Origin: Lasioglossum baleicum
Lineage: Eukaryota; Arthropoda; Insecta; Hymenoptera; Halictidae
Direction: 5' to 3'
Length of the DNA: 64,000 nt
NCBI RefSeq assembly: GCF_051020765.1
Contig: NC_134946.1
Span: forward strand, 8,979,239 to 9,043,238
The stretch's first letter is position 1; every line of letters begins with the position of its first letter. The notes under the pieces are model-generated. The model saw only the letters and a program-made list of their open reading frames with translations. It did no database searches and was not told where the DNA came from. A program made the position numbers and the translations under genes. Below, piece by piece: positions 8,880 through 20,062 of this stretch.

Positions 8880-10440
8880 AGATGTCGAGGAATCGATACA
8901 AGCTCAGGGACACTCCATTGAGAATACAGGAAATTCGCGAACCTTCTTCGCCAACGATAATACACGGTGAATTTGAAAAGTCACCGGTCCAGAATTTTTC
9001 TCGAACCAGCAACCTTCGTTTTTCCAGCTCGCATAGTTAGGGCGAATCTTCCTCTACTCCCTGTATCAATTATATCAATTTCCATCGAGCTGTCTGCTTT
9101 CAACAATTTTACTTTCGTCATGATTCTTACGGTTATTATTGCGATCTTTTTTCAGTGAATTTGTTCCCGACTTTTTCTCAGCTGTATCTTTAATTCGCCG
9201 GCTGGTTTAGTGCGTTCGAACCTTTGTCTACCTTCGATTTTCAACAAACAGTTTCACTGTGTCACATTTTCAAGTTCGGTACGTTAACAGGAGATATTGT
9301 CTCTGATGTGTCTCATGTCCCTATGACGATTCGAATAATCGAGGCTTTACCAGCATGTAATAATGTCACGTGACTGATCTGGTACTGGCAGAGAGAAAGA
9401 AAGAAAGAAAGAAATCTTTCCCTCGATCTGACGACTCTGCTCTATGGCCCGAATACTCCGTATCCATCTGACCAGTTCGGATAATCGAAGTTTCACATGA
9501 TCGTGAATTAAACGAGTAAACGCGACCGCAATCCCGTCGTGTTTGGACTCATTTGAATCAGCAAAAAGTGGCAGATAGTGCTCCATTACTCCCGTCCGTC
9601 TCATCGTTATCTAAACACAGTTGTTATGCGGTTTTTCTATAACTAAAAGAAACGATGACGGGCTCGCAGACGCGTGTCGGTGTCTCGATTAGCGACCAGG
9701 AACAAAAAACGTCGGTTCCGTGGATTGTTGCCGTATTCTTCCTGCTCACCGACTCGTTATCATTCCTCTTGTCATGGGTAGAACTGATGCTGGCCCCATA
9801 ATGCCGAGAAAATAGAGGAGAGGCTTCAAGGAGGTCGTTAAAGTCAGATTCTAACGGAACACAGCGTAGCCCGGAAGTTCGACCGTACAGCCAGCAGAAA
9901 ACACCGAATCCAACAGGCGAGTGGAAGAAGAGTAGATACACAGAAAGATTAATTCTTCACCGTCGAGGAATTTCGAAGTCCCAATTGCGATTGCTGATTT
10001 CGCACGCGGCATTTTGCCGGCGGCGGATGTTGCGAATGTTTTTTTTTTTGTTGTTGTTTAAAGGCAATGCACACGAAAGAGTCACCGGCGGAGACAAAAG
10101 GAAATGCGGCGCAATTCACGCAACTGCAACTGCAACCGATAAAACAGAGAGAGGACTCGTCTCCGCCACGCAAAATCATTCATCCGACTTTTCCCTATTC
10201 AGTGATTCCATTTTGCTCTCGTGCATTTCTTCTTCCGCTTCATTCTTGACCTATAATCTTCTGCTCCAGCTACCTCGAATCCCGATTAACGATAAATGAC
10301 AGCTACCTGATTAAAAATGCGTGTTCTTCGCGACAGATACTCCGATCACGTTTGCCGCTGATCATAGTCGAGACAGATATAATCGCTTCGACATAATTGG
10401 TCAGGTATTTATTAAGGAGATTTCTCCAACGAAATCTGAA
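8880..10440. other. Stretch without a supported gene
   Basis: This is mixed sequence with moderately GC-rich patches near 9660-9900 and 9990-10150. Minor features are a (GAAA)n tract at 9391-9415 and a T-run near 10038. Several 75-105-codon frames occur on both strands, but none shows a recognisable motif. Confidence 0.5.
9391..9415. repeat. (GAAA)n microsatellite
   Basis: Tetranucleotide units GAAA/AAAG repeat about six times. Confidence 0.85.
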
Positions 10441-11110
10441 GCTTTGAATTTACGACAATTGAGCACTCGAACGAAAGATAGAGAAACGCATTTCATGACA
10501 CAGTTATTTCCATTTGGCAAGTTGCAATTTATGGAAAATTGGTATGTCATGTGCCAAATCCTAACATCCGTCTCGATTGACCCATAATCGTGACTTGAAG
10601 ATTTACGGTTGTTTAAAAGCGGTTTTACAACATCTCCCATGAATATTTTTAAATGTTTGAGGTCTCGAAATGAAAGATAGAAAAAGGAACTTTGTGATAG
10701 ATTAATTACAATTTGTGGAAAATTGCTATGTGATTCCACTCGATATACCCATAACCGTGACTTGAAGATTTTACGGTTGTTTAAAAGTGATTTTTCAATA
10801 CTTCCCATGAAAATTTTGAATGTTTAAGGTCTCAAATGAAAGCTAGAAGAAGGAACTTTAAGATGGATGAATTGTATAATTTGTGGAAATTGCTGTACTA
10901 TGTGTAACATTCACAAGTTTCCATTGATAGCCCCACGAACAAGATTGAAGGACACGGGGTAGTTTGAAATTAATTTTTCAATATTCCCCATGAAAATTTT
11001 TCAACTTTTCAGGGTGCAAATAGAAGCCAGAAGGACGTACTTTAGGATAGATTAATATCCATTTGCCTAAAATGGCGATATCACGCGCTAATTGGAGAAA
11101 TCCACTAATG
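10440..11110. repeat. Diverged ~185-bp tandem repeat, locus 2
   Basis: Four units can be followed on the phrase GAACTTT...GATAGATTAATT...ATTTGTGGAAAATTGC. The clear anchors lie near 10687, 10853 and 11037, with a weaker unit near 10485, so spacing is 166-202 bp. Each unit contains TCCCATGAAAATTTT, then GAGGTCTCAAATGAAAGCTAG upstream of the anchor, in pieces. The last unit (GTACTTTAGGATAGATTAAT ... GCGATATCACG) matches locus 1 (CGTACTTT ... GCGATGTTACG). The 88- and 135-codon frames overlapping the array are by-products of it. Confidence 0.65.
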
Positions 11111-13200
11111 TGCAGCTCTATGCGACAGGGAAAGCTCCCAATGTGTTAGGCCGACTTCATAATGACTCCCTGACAGATAGTAGTATGAATTCGTCAAAGC
11201 GAATCTACCATCATCCTCTCTGAACAGCAACGCTAATAGTGCGGCTTACAATAATTATAGTTGCCATGCACCACAAAATCTGAACGATCATACACAATTA
11301 CCATTAAAAAATAAATAGATGGACCACAAGAATAGACTGGAGTACGCTATTACCTAACGAGCGCCGTGCATTTTTAACATTGAATAGTTAAAGGTGCATT
11401 AAGAGTGTGAAGTGCGCTAAAATTTGCATAGTTAATACATTAACGGCCGGTGATCTCTCGAGGATAATAGTCCCGACTTTATAGCTTTCTACTCCACATG
11501 ACAATAATTTACAGTGGATTCATATTATTCTATGGTATTTTTCATGGTGTAGAAATGCTGCAAAATGCTGCAAACTCAAACATCTGTGGAAGTTTTGAAA
11601 AGTTTTCTTCATGACTGAAACCACCACAGATTCAAAGATTAAAGCTTCCTGTATAAATCGACGCCTTAAAAATTTATGTACGATTTTTCCTAGTCGTTTC
11701 CCAGTCATTTCCCACTCGTCCCAGTCGAATTTGTTCGTCGTTTTTACCCTCGTAAAACAGTAAAAAGAATCGTACATCACTTTGTAAAGACTCGTTGTAA
11801 AGAGAATGCTTGAATCCTCAAATCTACGGTAGTTTCATTTACAAGAAACATTTTCGCGAGTTTTTGGAGACGTTTGAATTTGCAGAAACGGGTCTTCGAG
11901 ATGAACACTGGTAGTGGCTTCAGTTTGCAAATGACTCCAGGCTTATACTAATTATTTTCACGAAATTATCACTCCCATTCACTACGAGGAACCCTTAAAC
12001 CGCCAGCTGCTTCAGTGCCAATGAAAATGCGCACGTTAAACGAAAAGAAAATGTACGTTGCACGTCTCCGCGGGATTTCGAGCTGTTCTAAGAATCATAA
12101 GCAGCAGGAAGCGCGCGGGATTCGACGGCGAGTTGTAACTCTGTTTGAATTTACATTCAGAGCCGTGAAATTTCGCGATAACTTCGCTAAGTCCGCAACT
12201 CTGATTACGAATGCTCGTTTCGCTTATCCCGTTCTTAATCCGCGGCGCTCCGTGGCCGCGATTGTTCCGTTCGAAGCGTTAAGAAAGCGAAGACAGGGGA
12301 GCAACACTATGAAAAAGGGGAGCGTAAACATGGAGGAACGATTTCTATCGCCTCGATTGCCGGCACCTTGATACTCCCATCCGGCCGGATTAGCGACAGG
12401 TCGTCGAAACAGTTGCAAATTGTTGCCGTTTCCCGTGGAACTTTTCGAATTCTTCGAGTAACAAGTTCGCTGGAACATTTCCCTCGGGTGGAGCAGCTCG
12501 TCGTCAACGAAGTGACCGCGATGAAAAGCGATAAATAAGGATCGATTGGATTTCTACTAGCCGAGCTGGAAGTTTTGCTCCAATAATAGGAGGAGAGAAG
12601 CCTTCGGTTTTCTCATTCTCTCTCATGGCTCCTTGGCGTGCGCTCGTTCTCCCTCTCTCTCTCTCCCTCTCTCTCATCTCTCCCTTCCGCTGATTCAACC
12701 AGTAACTTCTGGACTAAGCGGATTAACCGACCCTCTGACGACGGAAACGGTTCTGTTCTATCTGCTACCGTAACTCGTCGTTTATCCAGAGCTCATCCTC
12801 TGAGACGATGTTATGATAAGAATCGTCCACTTCGTTGGAACTTGGTTAATGTAACCTATTATGCGCGGATTCGAACGCGAAGATGAAACAGAACGGCGAC
12901 TTGTTGTCTTGTAATTTCGTGAAAACCGCCGCTTATCATTCTAATTGCGTGTCATTCCGCTCATGCGAAATGGGGAGCTCTCTTTTGTGTCCCTCGCGAG
13001 ATCGCACATCACTACAATATTTTATTTCTACAAGAACACTATAATACTGCTGTAGGTAAAAATCGCGCGGTTTCTGACGTGTCTGGGTGGCCTCTTAAGC
13101 TTCTGTAGTCATGAGAGTAGAAATAACTAGACGACAACCAGGTTCATTCTGAAGGGAACCGCAAAGTGTCCAGACGTTCCAAAATATCCAGCCGGTTACG
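11110..13200. other. Stretch without a supported gene
   Basis: This is unique sequence, AT-rich to about 11950 and then more GC-rich (12010-12500). A CT-rich tract lies at 12649-12682. Frames of 118 codons (12015-12371, plus) and 84-86 codons (minus) are unrecognised. No paired inverted ends were found. Confidence 0.45.
12649..12682. repeat. (CT)n-rich tract
   Basis: The tract is CT dinucleotides interrupted by CCC and CAT. It produces spurious Ser/Leu- and Arg/Glu-rich frames on the two strands. Confidence 0.85.
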
Positions 13201-13245
13201 ATATGCTGACAGCTCCCGAAGTGGCAGAAACGCTTAACCAGTTAT

Positions 13246-13815
13246 TTGCCAACACCCGTCCGCGGATGTTCGCCTCCGCTGACGTATTATCAAGTTTTCG
13301 GTTATATCGACACCACCGGTCTACTCTTCCTGTATTTTTTTCTGCGACATATTTATATCCAATTAACGTGTTTACGACTCACATCAACAGCGTGTTCGCA
13401 ACAGAAAAGTTTCGGGCTCATAATTAGCCACCGACGCGACGCGATACGACGTCCCCGAAGCGGATGGCAACTTTTGTTTTTATTTTTAACGACCGACCTT
13501 TGCGACAAACTGCATTTATTTCACCGCATGGCTGCGGAAATATCGTTCTACTCAGTTTTATTTAATAAGTCGAATAATTGCCCGGGAACATTTTATTCGT
13601 TCAACACTGCCGCGTGGACGACAATTCTCGCTGCACCTTCGAATCGAATGGATATTTTTCGTTCAACAACTTACTGCATACTCTCCAAGTATCGCCGAAT
13701 AAGCCTGCAAAGTTTCTACATGCGTGTGTGTGATAGCTGTAGCGGTTTTTGTTATATTGTCAGATTTTTGGAACATAATTCGAGGCAAACCGTATCGTGT
13801 TTGGACTCTGCTTAA
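13246..13815 (+). other. Longest open frame in the window (189 codons), unrecognised
   Basis: The frame encodes an aromatic- and Leu-rich stretch early on (LLFLYFFLRHIYIQL, about residues 26-40) and a second hydrophobic block near residues 75-83. The remainder is Ser/Arg-rich without a recognisable domain. It lacks any convincing signal peptide at the very start. A second frame (13203-13427) overlaps it. Without splice sites or homology it is best treated as a chance frame, although it is the longest in the window. Confidence 0.15.
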
Positions 13816-14218
13816 TCAGAGAAATGTCGCGAATATGTCAATGATAGTGTCATAAAACTATAATTAAAGATAAAACAGTTTTGTCGTTAAATTGGTAAAC
13901 ATTGTCCCACTGATATATTCTAATTCACTACTGGCTGATCTAGCATCTGGGGTAATGTAGATAAATTCCTGACAATATTCAGACGTCATTATCCACGTCT
14001 ATCCCAATTCGATACAGGTATCGCTAGCGATTTGGCAGCTAGTTTCATGCCAGCGTATTATAGTAATGATCGAAAATGGAATGGTCACGTTCCGAGCAGC
14101 GTTATGCGATTAATTTGTGAAGTTGAGCTTAAAGGAAATGTCACAGATACCAGCAGGTGGTATCAATAGAAACTAGCTTTTAAGTAGCATACGATAATTT
14201 GAACAAGTTAGCTGTGAT

Positions 14219-14262
14219 TGACGAGTATATTCGTCATGGAGAAATGACGAGTATTCTCGTCA
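14219..14262. repeat. Two 18-bp palindromes in direct repeat
   Basis: TGACGAGTATATTCGTCA at 14219-14236 and TGACGAGTATTCTCGTCA at 14245-14262 are each near-perfect palindromes, 26 bp apart start to start. They lie 42 bp upstream of a mariner-type element. They could be a hairpin pair, paired protein-binding sites or remnants of an older inverted repeat. The sequence alone does not decide. Confidence 0.5.
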
Positions 14263-14303
14263 TGTCTAAAATTTTAAGTTTAACGAAAACTAATTAAATT
14301 AAA

Positions 14304-14510
14304 TATTGGGTTGGAACGAAAGTTAGTAGCGTTTGTACATTTAAATTGAAAGCTAAAATTCAGATATTTATTCATAAAAAAATTTATTCAATAACATATT
14401 TTCCATTCTGTTCTATTACTTTTTGCCATTTTCGAGGTACATACATAACTTCTCGCGTTATTGAATAAACATATGAATAAATATCTTGATTTTATCTTCC
14501 CAACCCAATA
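14304..14510. mobile_element. Mariner-type miniature element, full-length copy
   Basis: The ends read TATTGGGTTGGAACGAAAG on the left and CCCAACCCAATA on the right, each bounded by the TA typical of mariner insertion. The interior holds a second inverted pair (TTATTCAATAACATA / TTCTCGCGTTATTGAATAA region). The copy at 39247-39397 is the same element in reverse orientation, truncated at one end. No transposase is encoded, so it is a non-autonomous derivative of about 207 bp. Confidence 0.85.
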
Positions 14511-14571
14511 TATTCGTAAATTTCAATAAGTTTAGAATATTTATAACGCACAAATAGAAAGTATAAATAAT

Positions 14572-14976
14572 TTGAGATGGATTCATGCATCCCCGTATGC
14601 AACACATATGTATAGATTATTCTCGCGATTTTCGCGACAAATATGTGAGGTCGCCACAGTTAGCTGGTTGAACGGCCTCTGGACCGTCTTAATCAACGAA
14701 TTTTTAACCAAAAAATGTATTCTCGTGGTTCCACAATATTCGTACTCCCCGGATTTGAGTCTATGCGACATTTCTCTTTTCGCAAACATAAAAGATCGTC
14801 TTAAAGGACATCATTTGGGCACTGTGGACAACACTGAAAAAGTAGTAACCGACCAACTGAAAACAGTTACAATAGAAGAATTCCAGCATTGTTTCCAAGA
14901 GAGGGAGCACCGCCTCCAGCGGTGTATAGCTTCGCAAGGGCTCCATTTTGAAAGGAATAATGTGGATTCTCCATGA
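14572..14976 (+). pseudogene. Mariner transposase remnant (C-terminal third)
   Basis: Residues from about 44 onward match a mariner transposase C-terminus. NEFLTKKCILVVPQ is followed by YSPDLSLCDISLF, which carries the third catalytic aspartate of the DD34D triad (the D of LCD). Then come a KDRLKG stretch, EEFQHCFQEREHRLQRCIAS and FERNNVD. In mariner proteins these blocks are in this order near residues 275-345. The first 40 residues here do not match, and the HDN motif with the second aspartate, expected about 34 residues upstream of the third, is absent. So only a fragment remains. It begins 62 bp after the mariner-type element at 14304-14510, but I cannot show that they were one element. 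Non-functional. Confidence 0.8.
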
Positions 14977-14999
14977 AATGACACGGAAAACATTCTCAT

Positions 15000-16060
15000 C
15001 GAACTAGTCTTACTACTTTTTAGAAATACTTCATACTTCAGACGTGTACGCAATATTTGTAAAAAATCAAAGTCGTATGACCCAGTACTAACTCTTTACA
15101 TTCGAAGCTATTTTAACTCGAAAATTAAACATTTCTTCCGATCTAGAATATTTCCATTCCCTATGATATTGGTATAACATCTCATACAATACCTAAATGT
15201 TTTGTAATTCATTTAATTCTTACGAGCCATGGCCGCGAGCAGCACGAGTAGCCGGCGAAGGGTTGATACCGTGGGAATATGGTCTCAATTTGTTGGTTAA
15301 GGTACGCCAACGGACCCAATGCGAAATTGGGGAGCCGCTAGGTTGGATAAGTCTCTGTTTGGACGATTGGAATGTCGCGAACGAACCTGATGTGTAATCA
15401 GGGAGTGGCTAGGATTGTTAGTGGGCCTCGTAACTAGTATAATTTAATTGATACAATCCGAGCGGTAATATTGTATCATGTGGGGACGTTCAATTACTTG
15501 ATTACGATTTTGGAACAATAATAATGGATTAAGTGATTTGCACGAATTTACCAATAAACACAAATAAATTCTAATTATAAGAAAATATGTTACAATTGTG
15601 GAATTGTCGCGACTGAATAAGATGGAATTGAAAGAAAGTATTATTACCTATGTTGACGCACTGGCAATGCGATTTTACACCGAACACGCGGAATCTATAT
15701 GGTTAACTTTGATAGGAAGGGGAGCTTTAGCTCGATCTCACTAACAAGTTGACTCTACGAGATGCAGCACGACGTGACACGATTCGTGACTACGGAAGTA
15801 CTAGCCCCCGAGAGTAAAAATGTAAGGGTTTATATACTACTACAATGAGCGGGATGCTCTGTTCATAATCTCAGATCACTTAGGGCCGGACTCTCGTTTT
15901 TTGTCACATCCAATTAAATCGGATCAGAGCTCAGTCTTCGTTAAAAGGTTCAACTATGATACGAAAGGTTATCTAGGACGCTTCCTGCCAGAGATGATCT
16001 TGAAGAGATTCCTGTGAGAAAGTCGAACAGAATCTGTTCTCTATCCGTAACAAGATACCG
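15000..16060. other. Unassigned stretch, possibly part of an LTR-type element
   Basis: No gene is supported. Two related segments, CGGACCCAATGCGAAATTGG followed by GGAGCCGCTAGG (15312-15345) and CGAACCTGATGTGTAATCAG followed by GGAGTGGCTAGG (15381-15413), are a diverged direct repeat about 69 bp apart. A TATA-like string lies in GGGTTTATATACTAC near 15828. The texture (short direct repeat, then a TATA box within several hundred bp) recalls a solo LTR. No paired TG...CA termini or 5-bp duplication could be found. Confidence 0.2.
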
Positions 16061-16178
16061 ACACATTTAATAATGTAAACAATATTTTGAATAGTGGAAC
16101 AGCAATTTTTACTGGAGTCTCAGAGTCACCATTCGAGGGTTAAGGGTTAAAGAAGTGATCTTGTTGAAAGTGTCCGAA

Positions 16179-16270
16179 TATAAAAGGGAGTCACTGTGAA
16201 TAATAATTTTCAAAGACAGAGCGGTGTTTCACTGGTTCGATTTTGGTGCTGGCTGTAGCTGGTAAGCGGG
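16179..16270 (+). promoter_or_regulatory. Candidate TATA promoter with short leader and splice donor
   Basis: TATAAAAG at 16179-16186 is a strong TATA box. About 25-35 bp downstream lies TTTTCAAAGACAG, a plausible but weak initiator. At about 16259 follows GCTGGTAAGCG, a good match to a splice donor. Together they could be a promoter, a first non-coding exon and its donor. No downstream exon was identified, so this is conjecture from motif order only. Confidence 0.2.
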
Positions 16271-17740
16271 ATTAACGTCAACGCAACGAGGTTCATTCCG
16301 AGATCGCTGGTGGATTATCGTCGGCGCGAGCTCTGATATCGAGACGACGTAATCAAAAACTACTTTTCGAAAGTTCTTCCCGGGGACGTTAAATTTCCGG
16401 GGTGGAATGGGCCAGCTGGAGCGACGACGAAGATATTCGCGTACAACGGCGCGAGGGTTACGCCACTGGGTGCCTATAATTTTGCAAATAGGCCCTATAA
16501 CTTTGTCATTACAGAGGGAACGAAAGTATTTTCCGGTGAGTTTACGAGCACGATATCTTCTACGTCATAGTTGCGCGAAAGGAGGAAGATTGACGGGGAA
16601 GCGCCCGTTATTTCCGAGGAATGATGCTCCCCGAGCGAATGCGGGACTAAAATTAATGAAACTACCCATAAAAGTGACCCACCGTTGCGACTGCGCGAGC
16701 ATCACCTTAATTCATTATGTCAGCGAGAGCTTTCAAACCGTAAAGAATCGATTCGCATGAATATTTTAAATTTCCCGGTTATTACCGTCGACCGTGACTC
16801 TTCCGAGAGTAGAATAAGATGATTAGGTTCGAGGGGGTGAACATTTTGCCGATTACGCATATATATGTTTTCTTAAGTTTTATCTAATAGACATTTTCTA
16901 GAAAAAATCAAGTTTTACAAAAACTACATTCGACCTCAAATATACAATTTATTATTCAACTTTCACCTTCCTTCGTCAGCAACAAAAGGAAAAAGTTAGA
17001 AATGACAAATCCGCTTCGTCGAGGACTAGATAACAATCTGAAGAATGTTATTGTAAAATTTCGTACGAGTTGGTGCAGTGGCCTTCTAGATATTTTAGCT
17101 TCCGATTTCGAAAGCTTCATTTCGTGAAAATCCGACCGGACCAATACGATTGCTCTCTTAAAGCACTAGAAATCCGACAGCTTGACGAATTTCGAAATCA
17201 AACATCACAGAGGGGATTCCGCAAGGATTATACTAACAGAATATATGATTTTTAGAAAATTGAGTTACTTATTTTACCGAAGCTATGCAATTCCAGGCAG
17301 CGACATATCGTCGACGTAATTAGAGCTCTGTCAACGGAATTCGACGAAACTTATGTAACTGTATACTGGCCAAACCGTCTTCTTACCGTTCGTAGAGCGT
17401 TCTCGGGTGGTGGCAAGAGCTGGAGGGAGCATTCTATTCGAGTATAGCAGTATTGACAAGGGGAAAACGGCGGTTGTAAATGCGTGTGCTCCCTCGACCA
17501 GTCGGTGACATGTGTGCTTAGTAGCTATTGTTCGAAACCGGTGTCAGCTACCAGTGGTAGCACATATGTACATATGTATATGTGCGAACCACTATTTTCA
17601 AGTTAGCGAAATACTAATGGTTCATTGGTAAAAATTAAATATGTTAAAAGTTAGTCAACTAGCCCCGGTCTCCCCTACTGCTTTGGAAAGGCAGTAGATC
17701 TAGAATGCTACTGTGGGACACTACTGAACAGTAAAAAATA
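16270..17740. other. Stretch without a supported gene
   Basis: The first part (16270-16700) is CpG-rich and holds an unrecognised 117-codon frame at 16407-16760. The rest is AT-rich unique sequence. A TACAGGGTGTCC end lies at about 17744, without a visible partner. Confidence 0.4.
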
Positions 17741-17799
17741 TACAGGGTGTCCCCGTTTTATCTTAATACAGTGTGGATCGTGTCGGTGACGGCGGCATG

Positions 17800-18060
17800 T
17801 GGTTTCTAAAATGCGTTCTCGTGAACATTTTTGAACTTCTGAAGGCTCAAATGAAAGCTAAAAGAACACACTTTATGTTACAGGTGTTTACCTTTTCTGG
17901 AAAAATCGATATCGTGATGAAAAATCAATAAATCTCGATGATGCTCGCAGAGTCATATCGGGATTTTAAGGGGTGACTTCAAATAGAATGTAAAACGTAT
18001 CCCAAAAAACCTATTATCTTTTAGGAGTGAAAACGGAAGCTGCCAGATTGCATTTTTTGA
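17800..18060. repeat. Diverged ~185-bp repeat, locus 3
   Basis: The sequence TTTTTGAACTTCTGAAGGCTC, split here, then AAATGAAAGCTAAAAGAACAC, split, then CTTTATG and a TCGATATCGTGATG phrase follows the unit order of the arrays at 10440-11110 and 1-600. One clear unit and part of a second are present. It begins just after an unpaired TACAGGGTGTCCCCG end near 17744, so the repeat family may have been carried by a larger element with such ends. Confidence 0.45.
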
Positions 18061-18429
18061 TACCTTTATATCCCCATTTCCGGAAAAAAACTGGTATACG
18101 TCATCTGCAAAATCGACGAAACTCAACAATGAAACACGATCTAAGGGTGTCGGATTGCCTCAATTTTATTTTTGTGTCGGGTTGCTTCAATTCAATTTTT
18201 TCGATGACTGTTCAAACAAATTTCGATCTTGTTTAGAGAGCGAACTTTTTTCATCGCACTGTGGCTGCGTGTACAACATAGTATCCCGTTTTCAATAAAC
18301 GGCGAACTAATTCGTGCAGGAATCACATTCCCGATTTCGATCGAATATTTCCAGCCGGTGGTGGGATGTATTTTAATTCCCGGTTCCCAAGGAATCTGCA
18401 AAAATGTAGCTGCCCATTTATCCATACAG

Positions 18430-18432
<3 letters not shown>

Positions 18433-18513
<81 letters not shown>
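18433..18513. repeat. Long (GA)n microsatellite
   Basis: This is about 80 bp of uninterrupted GA dinucleotide, the longest pure simple repeat in the window. The Arg/Glu-repeat frames at 18229-18572 are artefacts of it. Confidence 0.97.
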
Positions 18514-18519
<6 letters not shown>

Positions 18520-19570
18520 CCCCAGATTTTTCGCGATTTTTAATAACGGGTGGTTCTCAGCGGCGATGGTAAGTCGCCCGGGGAGAATATTCTCGTCTTG
18601 TTTAAAGTAGGCCGACTAAGAAGACGTCGAAGAGGAGAGCGGTGTGGTGCTCGTGTATTGACAAGCCCTGACAAAGGGAAATTCTTCCTCCTCGCTGCGC
18701 GATCGCTTGAAATATGTATACAGCTCCCCATATACATGTGCTGTATTGTGCATGTATCCGCGGTACCGCGGATTCGGAGATTCCCCGATCTATCACGACA
18801 CACGCGCGCAGATTGTAAACTAGGATTGACTACGATATCGAGAAATGGGACGGCCGCTAAGCCGGGATCCGCGATTTATATTTGATCGAATTCGATACCG
18901 GGATCCCAACGCGGTCAATCCTGCCGAGAGAGCGCCGCCGCCGCCGCAATAATTCGAGAAAGATCTTCCCGAGGACGTTGACGGCTCCTTAGGGAGCGGA
19001 TCCTTCAGATAAATGGAAACTCCGGCCTGTCCGGGATACTTTTACCTCTTCACCCCCCACGCCCTGTGCCCCCGTTACCCCCGTCTCGTTCTTTTATCAA
19101 ATTCCCGCGGATTTTAACGCCCCGACAGCCGCCATCTTCCTTGGGAACCGCTAATACAGCAGCAAAATTGTACAGACGAAACCATTCTTCTCGGAATATT
19201 GTTCCCGTGTTTACTCGGACAGGGTCACAGAAAACTCCAGCTGATTTTGGATTAACCCTTAGCACTCGCTTCAGAGTCAGCTCTAAAAATTGCTATACCA
19301 TTATTTAAAATAGTGTGTGTTTAGATTTATTGGAAATAAATTCTATATTTTGAATTCACAGTGTCCACTCAACAGACTGCGCGTCCTTTTTCAGGTCTTT
19401 CGTATATCGTCTTCCTTCTCTGTCTCGAACCAAGACACGTGTGTATATCGTAATAAAGCTGTGCAATATTAATTAACAAGTCTGTGTTGGTTTGAACAAG
19501 CCTAATTCTGATCCCGGCTGAATATCCTGAACCACTAACTCTAACAAGATTGATATGTTAGTATCTAATC
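18520..19570. other. GC-rich stretch without a supported gene
   Basis: 18540-19130 is noticeably GC- and CpG-rich compared with its neighbours. It contains a perfect 18-bp palindrome (18756-18773) and a pair of CCGGGATCC direct copies near 18861 and 18898. Overlapping frames on both strands (up to 111 codons) are unrecognised. Confidence 0.4.
18756..18773. other. Perfect 18-bp palindrome
   Basis: ATCCGCGGTACCGCGGAT is its own reverse complement with no spacer, in a GC-rich segment. It may be a dimer-type binding site or chance; there is no second copy. Confidence 0.4.
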
Positions 19571-19572
19571 AA

Positions 19573-19610
19573 TAGACAGCGGATCTATATGCAAAAGAGA
19601 AATTTTCTAC
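19573..19610. mobile_element. Single end of the TAGACTGCGG family
   Basis: TAGACAGCGGATCTATATGC differs at two positions from the family's terminal TAGACTGCGGATCTTTATGC. No facing partner end lies within the next several hundred bases, so the element is truncated or its other end has decayed. Confidence 0.5.
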
Positions 19611-19765
19611 TTGATTTCCAATCAACTGGAATGTGGTAAAGATCGATTTTCTTCCCTAGTATGTTTAACAGGCCAAAAATAATATAACAGCATTTTTAAA
19701 TTCTTCTAATGTTTTCACTATTTTAATCATTTTTGTCATGAATGCATACAGTCCGCTCTCTAATA

Positions 19766-19982
19766 ACACTGTCCAACACCAAATTTGTTCCACAATTACT
19801 GTTGGGTGGTTCTTACAGAGTTTTTTGCGCTGCATGACTTAAAAAAACGTATTTTTTAACGTTAAACAAATATTGTGATATTATTATAAAAGATATTGAA
19901 TTGTTCTTTACAGCAAAAGATTCTGTAGACTTTCCCGAATTAAACATGCTTAAACATCTCCGTTTTTAATGTTGGACAGTGT
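19766..19982. mobile_element. Short inverted-repeat element (ACACTGTCCAACA ends)
   Basis: The left end is ACACTGTCCAACA and the right end is its exact 13-bp complement. The flanks (TAATA / AATC) give no clear target duplication. The 217-bp interior is AT-rich without coding capacity. The superfamily is unassigned. Confidence 0.6.
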
Positions 19983-20062
19983 AATCAATTACTAAACATT
20001 TAAGTATTGCACAAGGTACTGTATGTATCAATTTCATATCCACAGAATGAAAAAATGATATG

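Noticed and set aside
10321..10808. Coding frames in the 10.4-11.1 kb block
   Set aside because: Both strands' frames follow the ~185-bp repeat, and the frame changes between units.
15176..16060. Solo LTR
   Set aside because: TATA-like text and a short direct repeat are present, but no TG...CA termini or target duplication could be found, so it is not called as an LTR.
17744..17760. TACAGGGTGTCC element near 17.74 kb
   Set aside because: Only one end is visible. The facing complement was not found within the following kilobase.
18229..18572. Long Arg/Glu repeat proteins
   Set aside because: They are translations of the (GA)n tract at 18433-18513. The same applies to RE/RK-rich frames at 2010, 24617, 46527 and 48170 and to Ser/Leu-rich frames on opposite strands.
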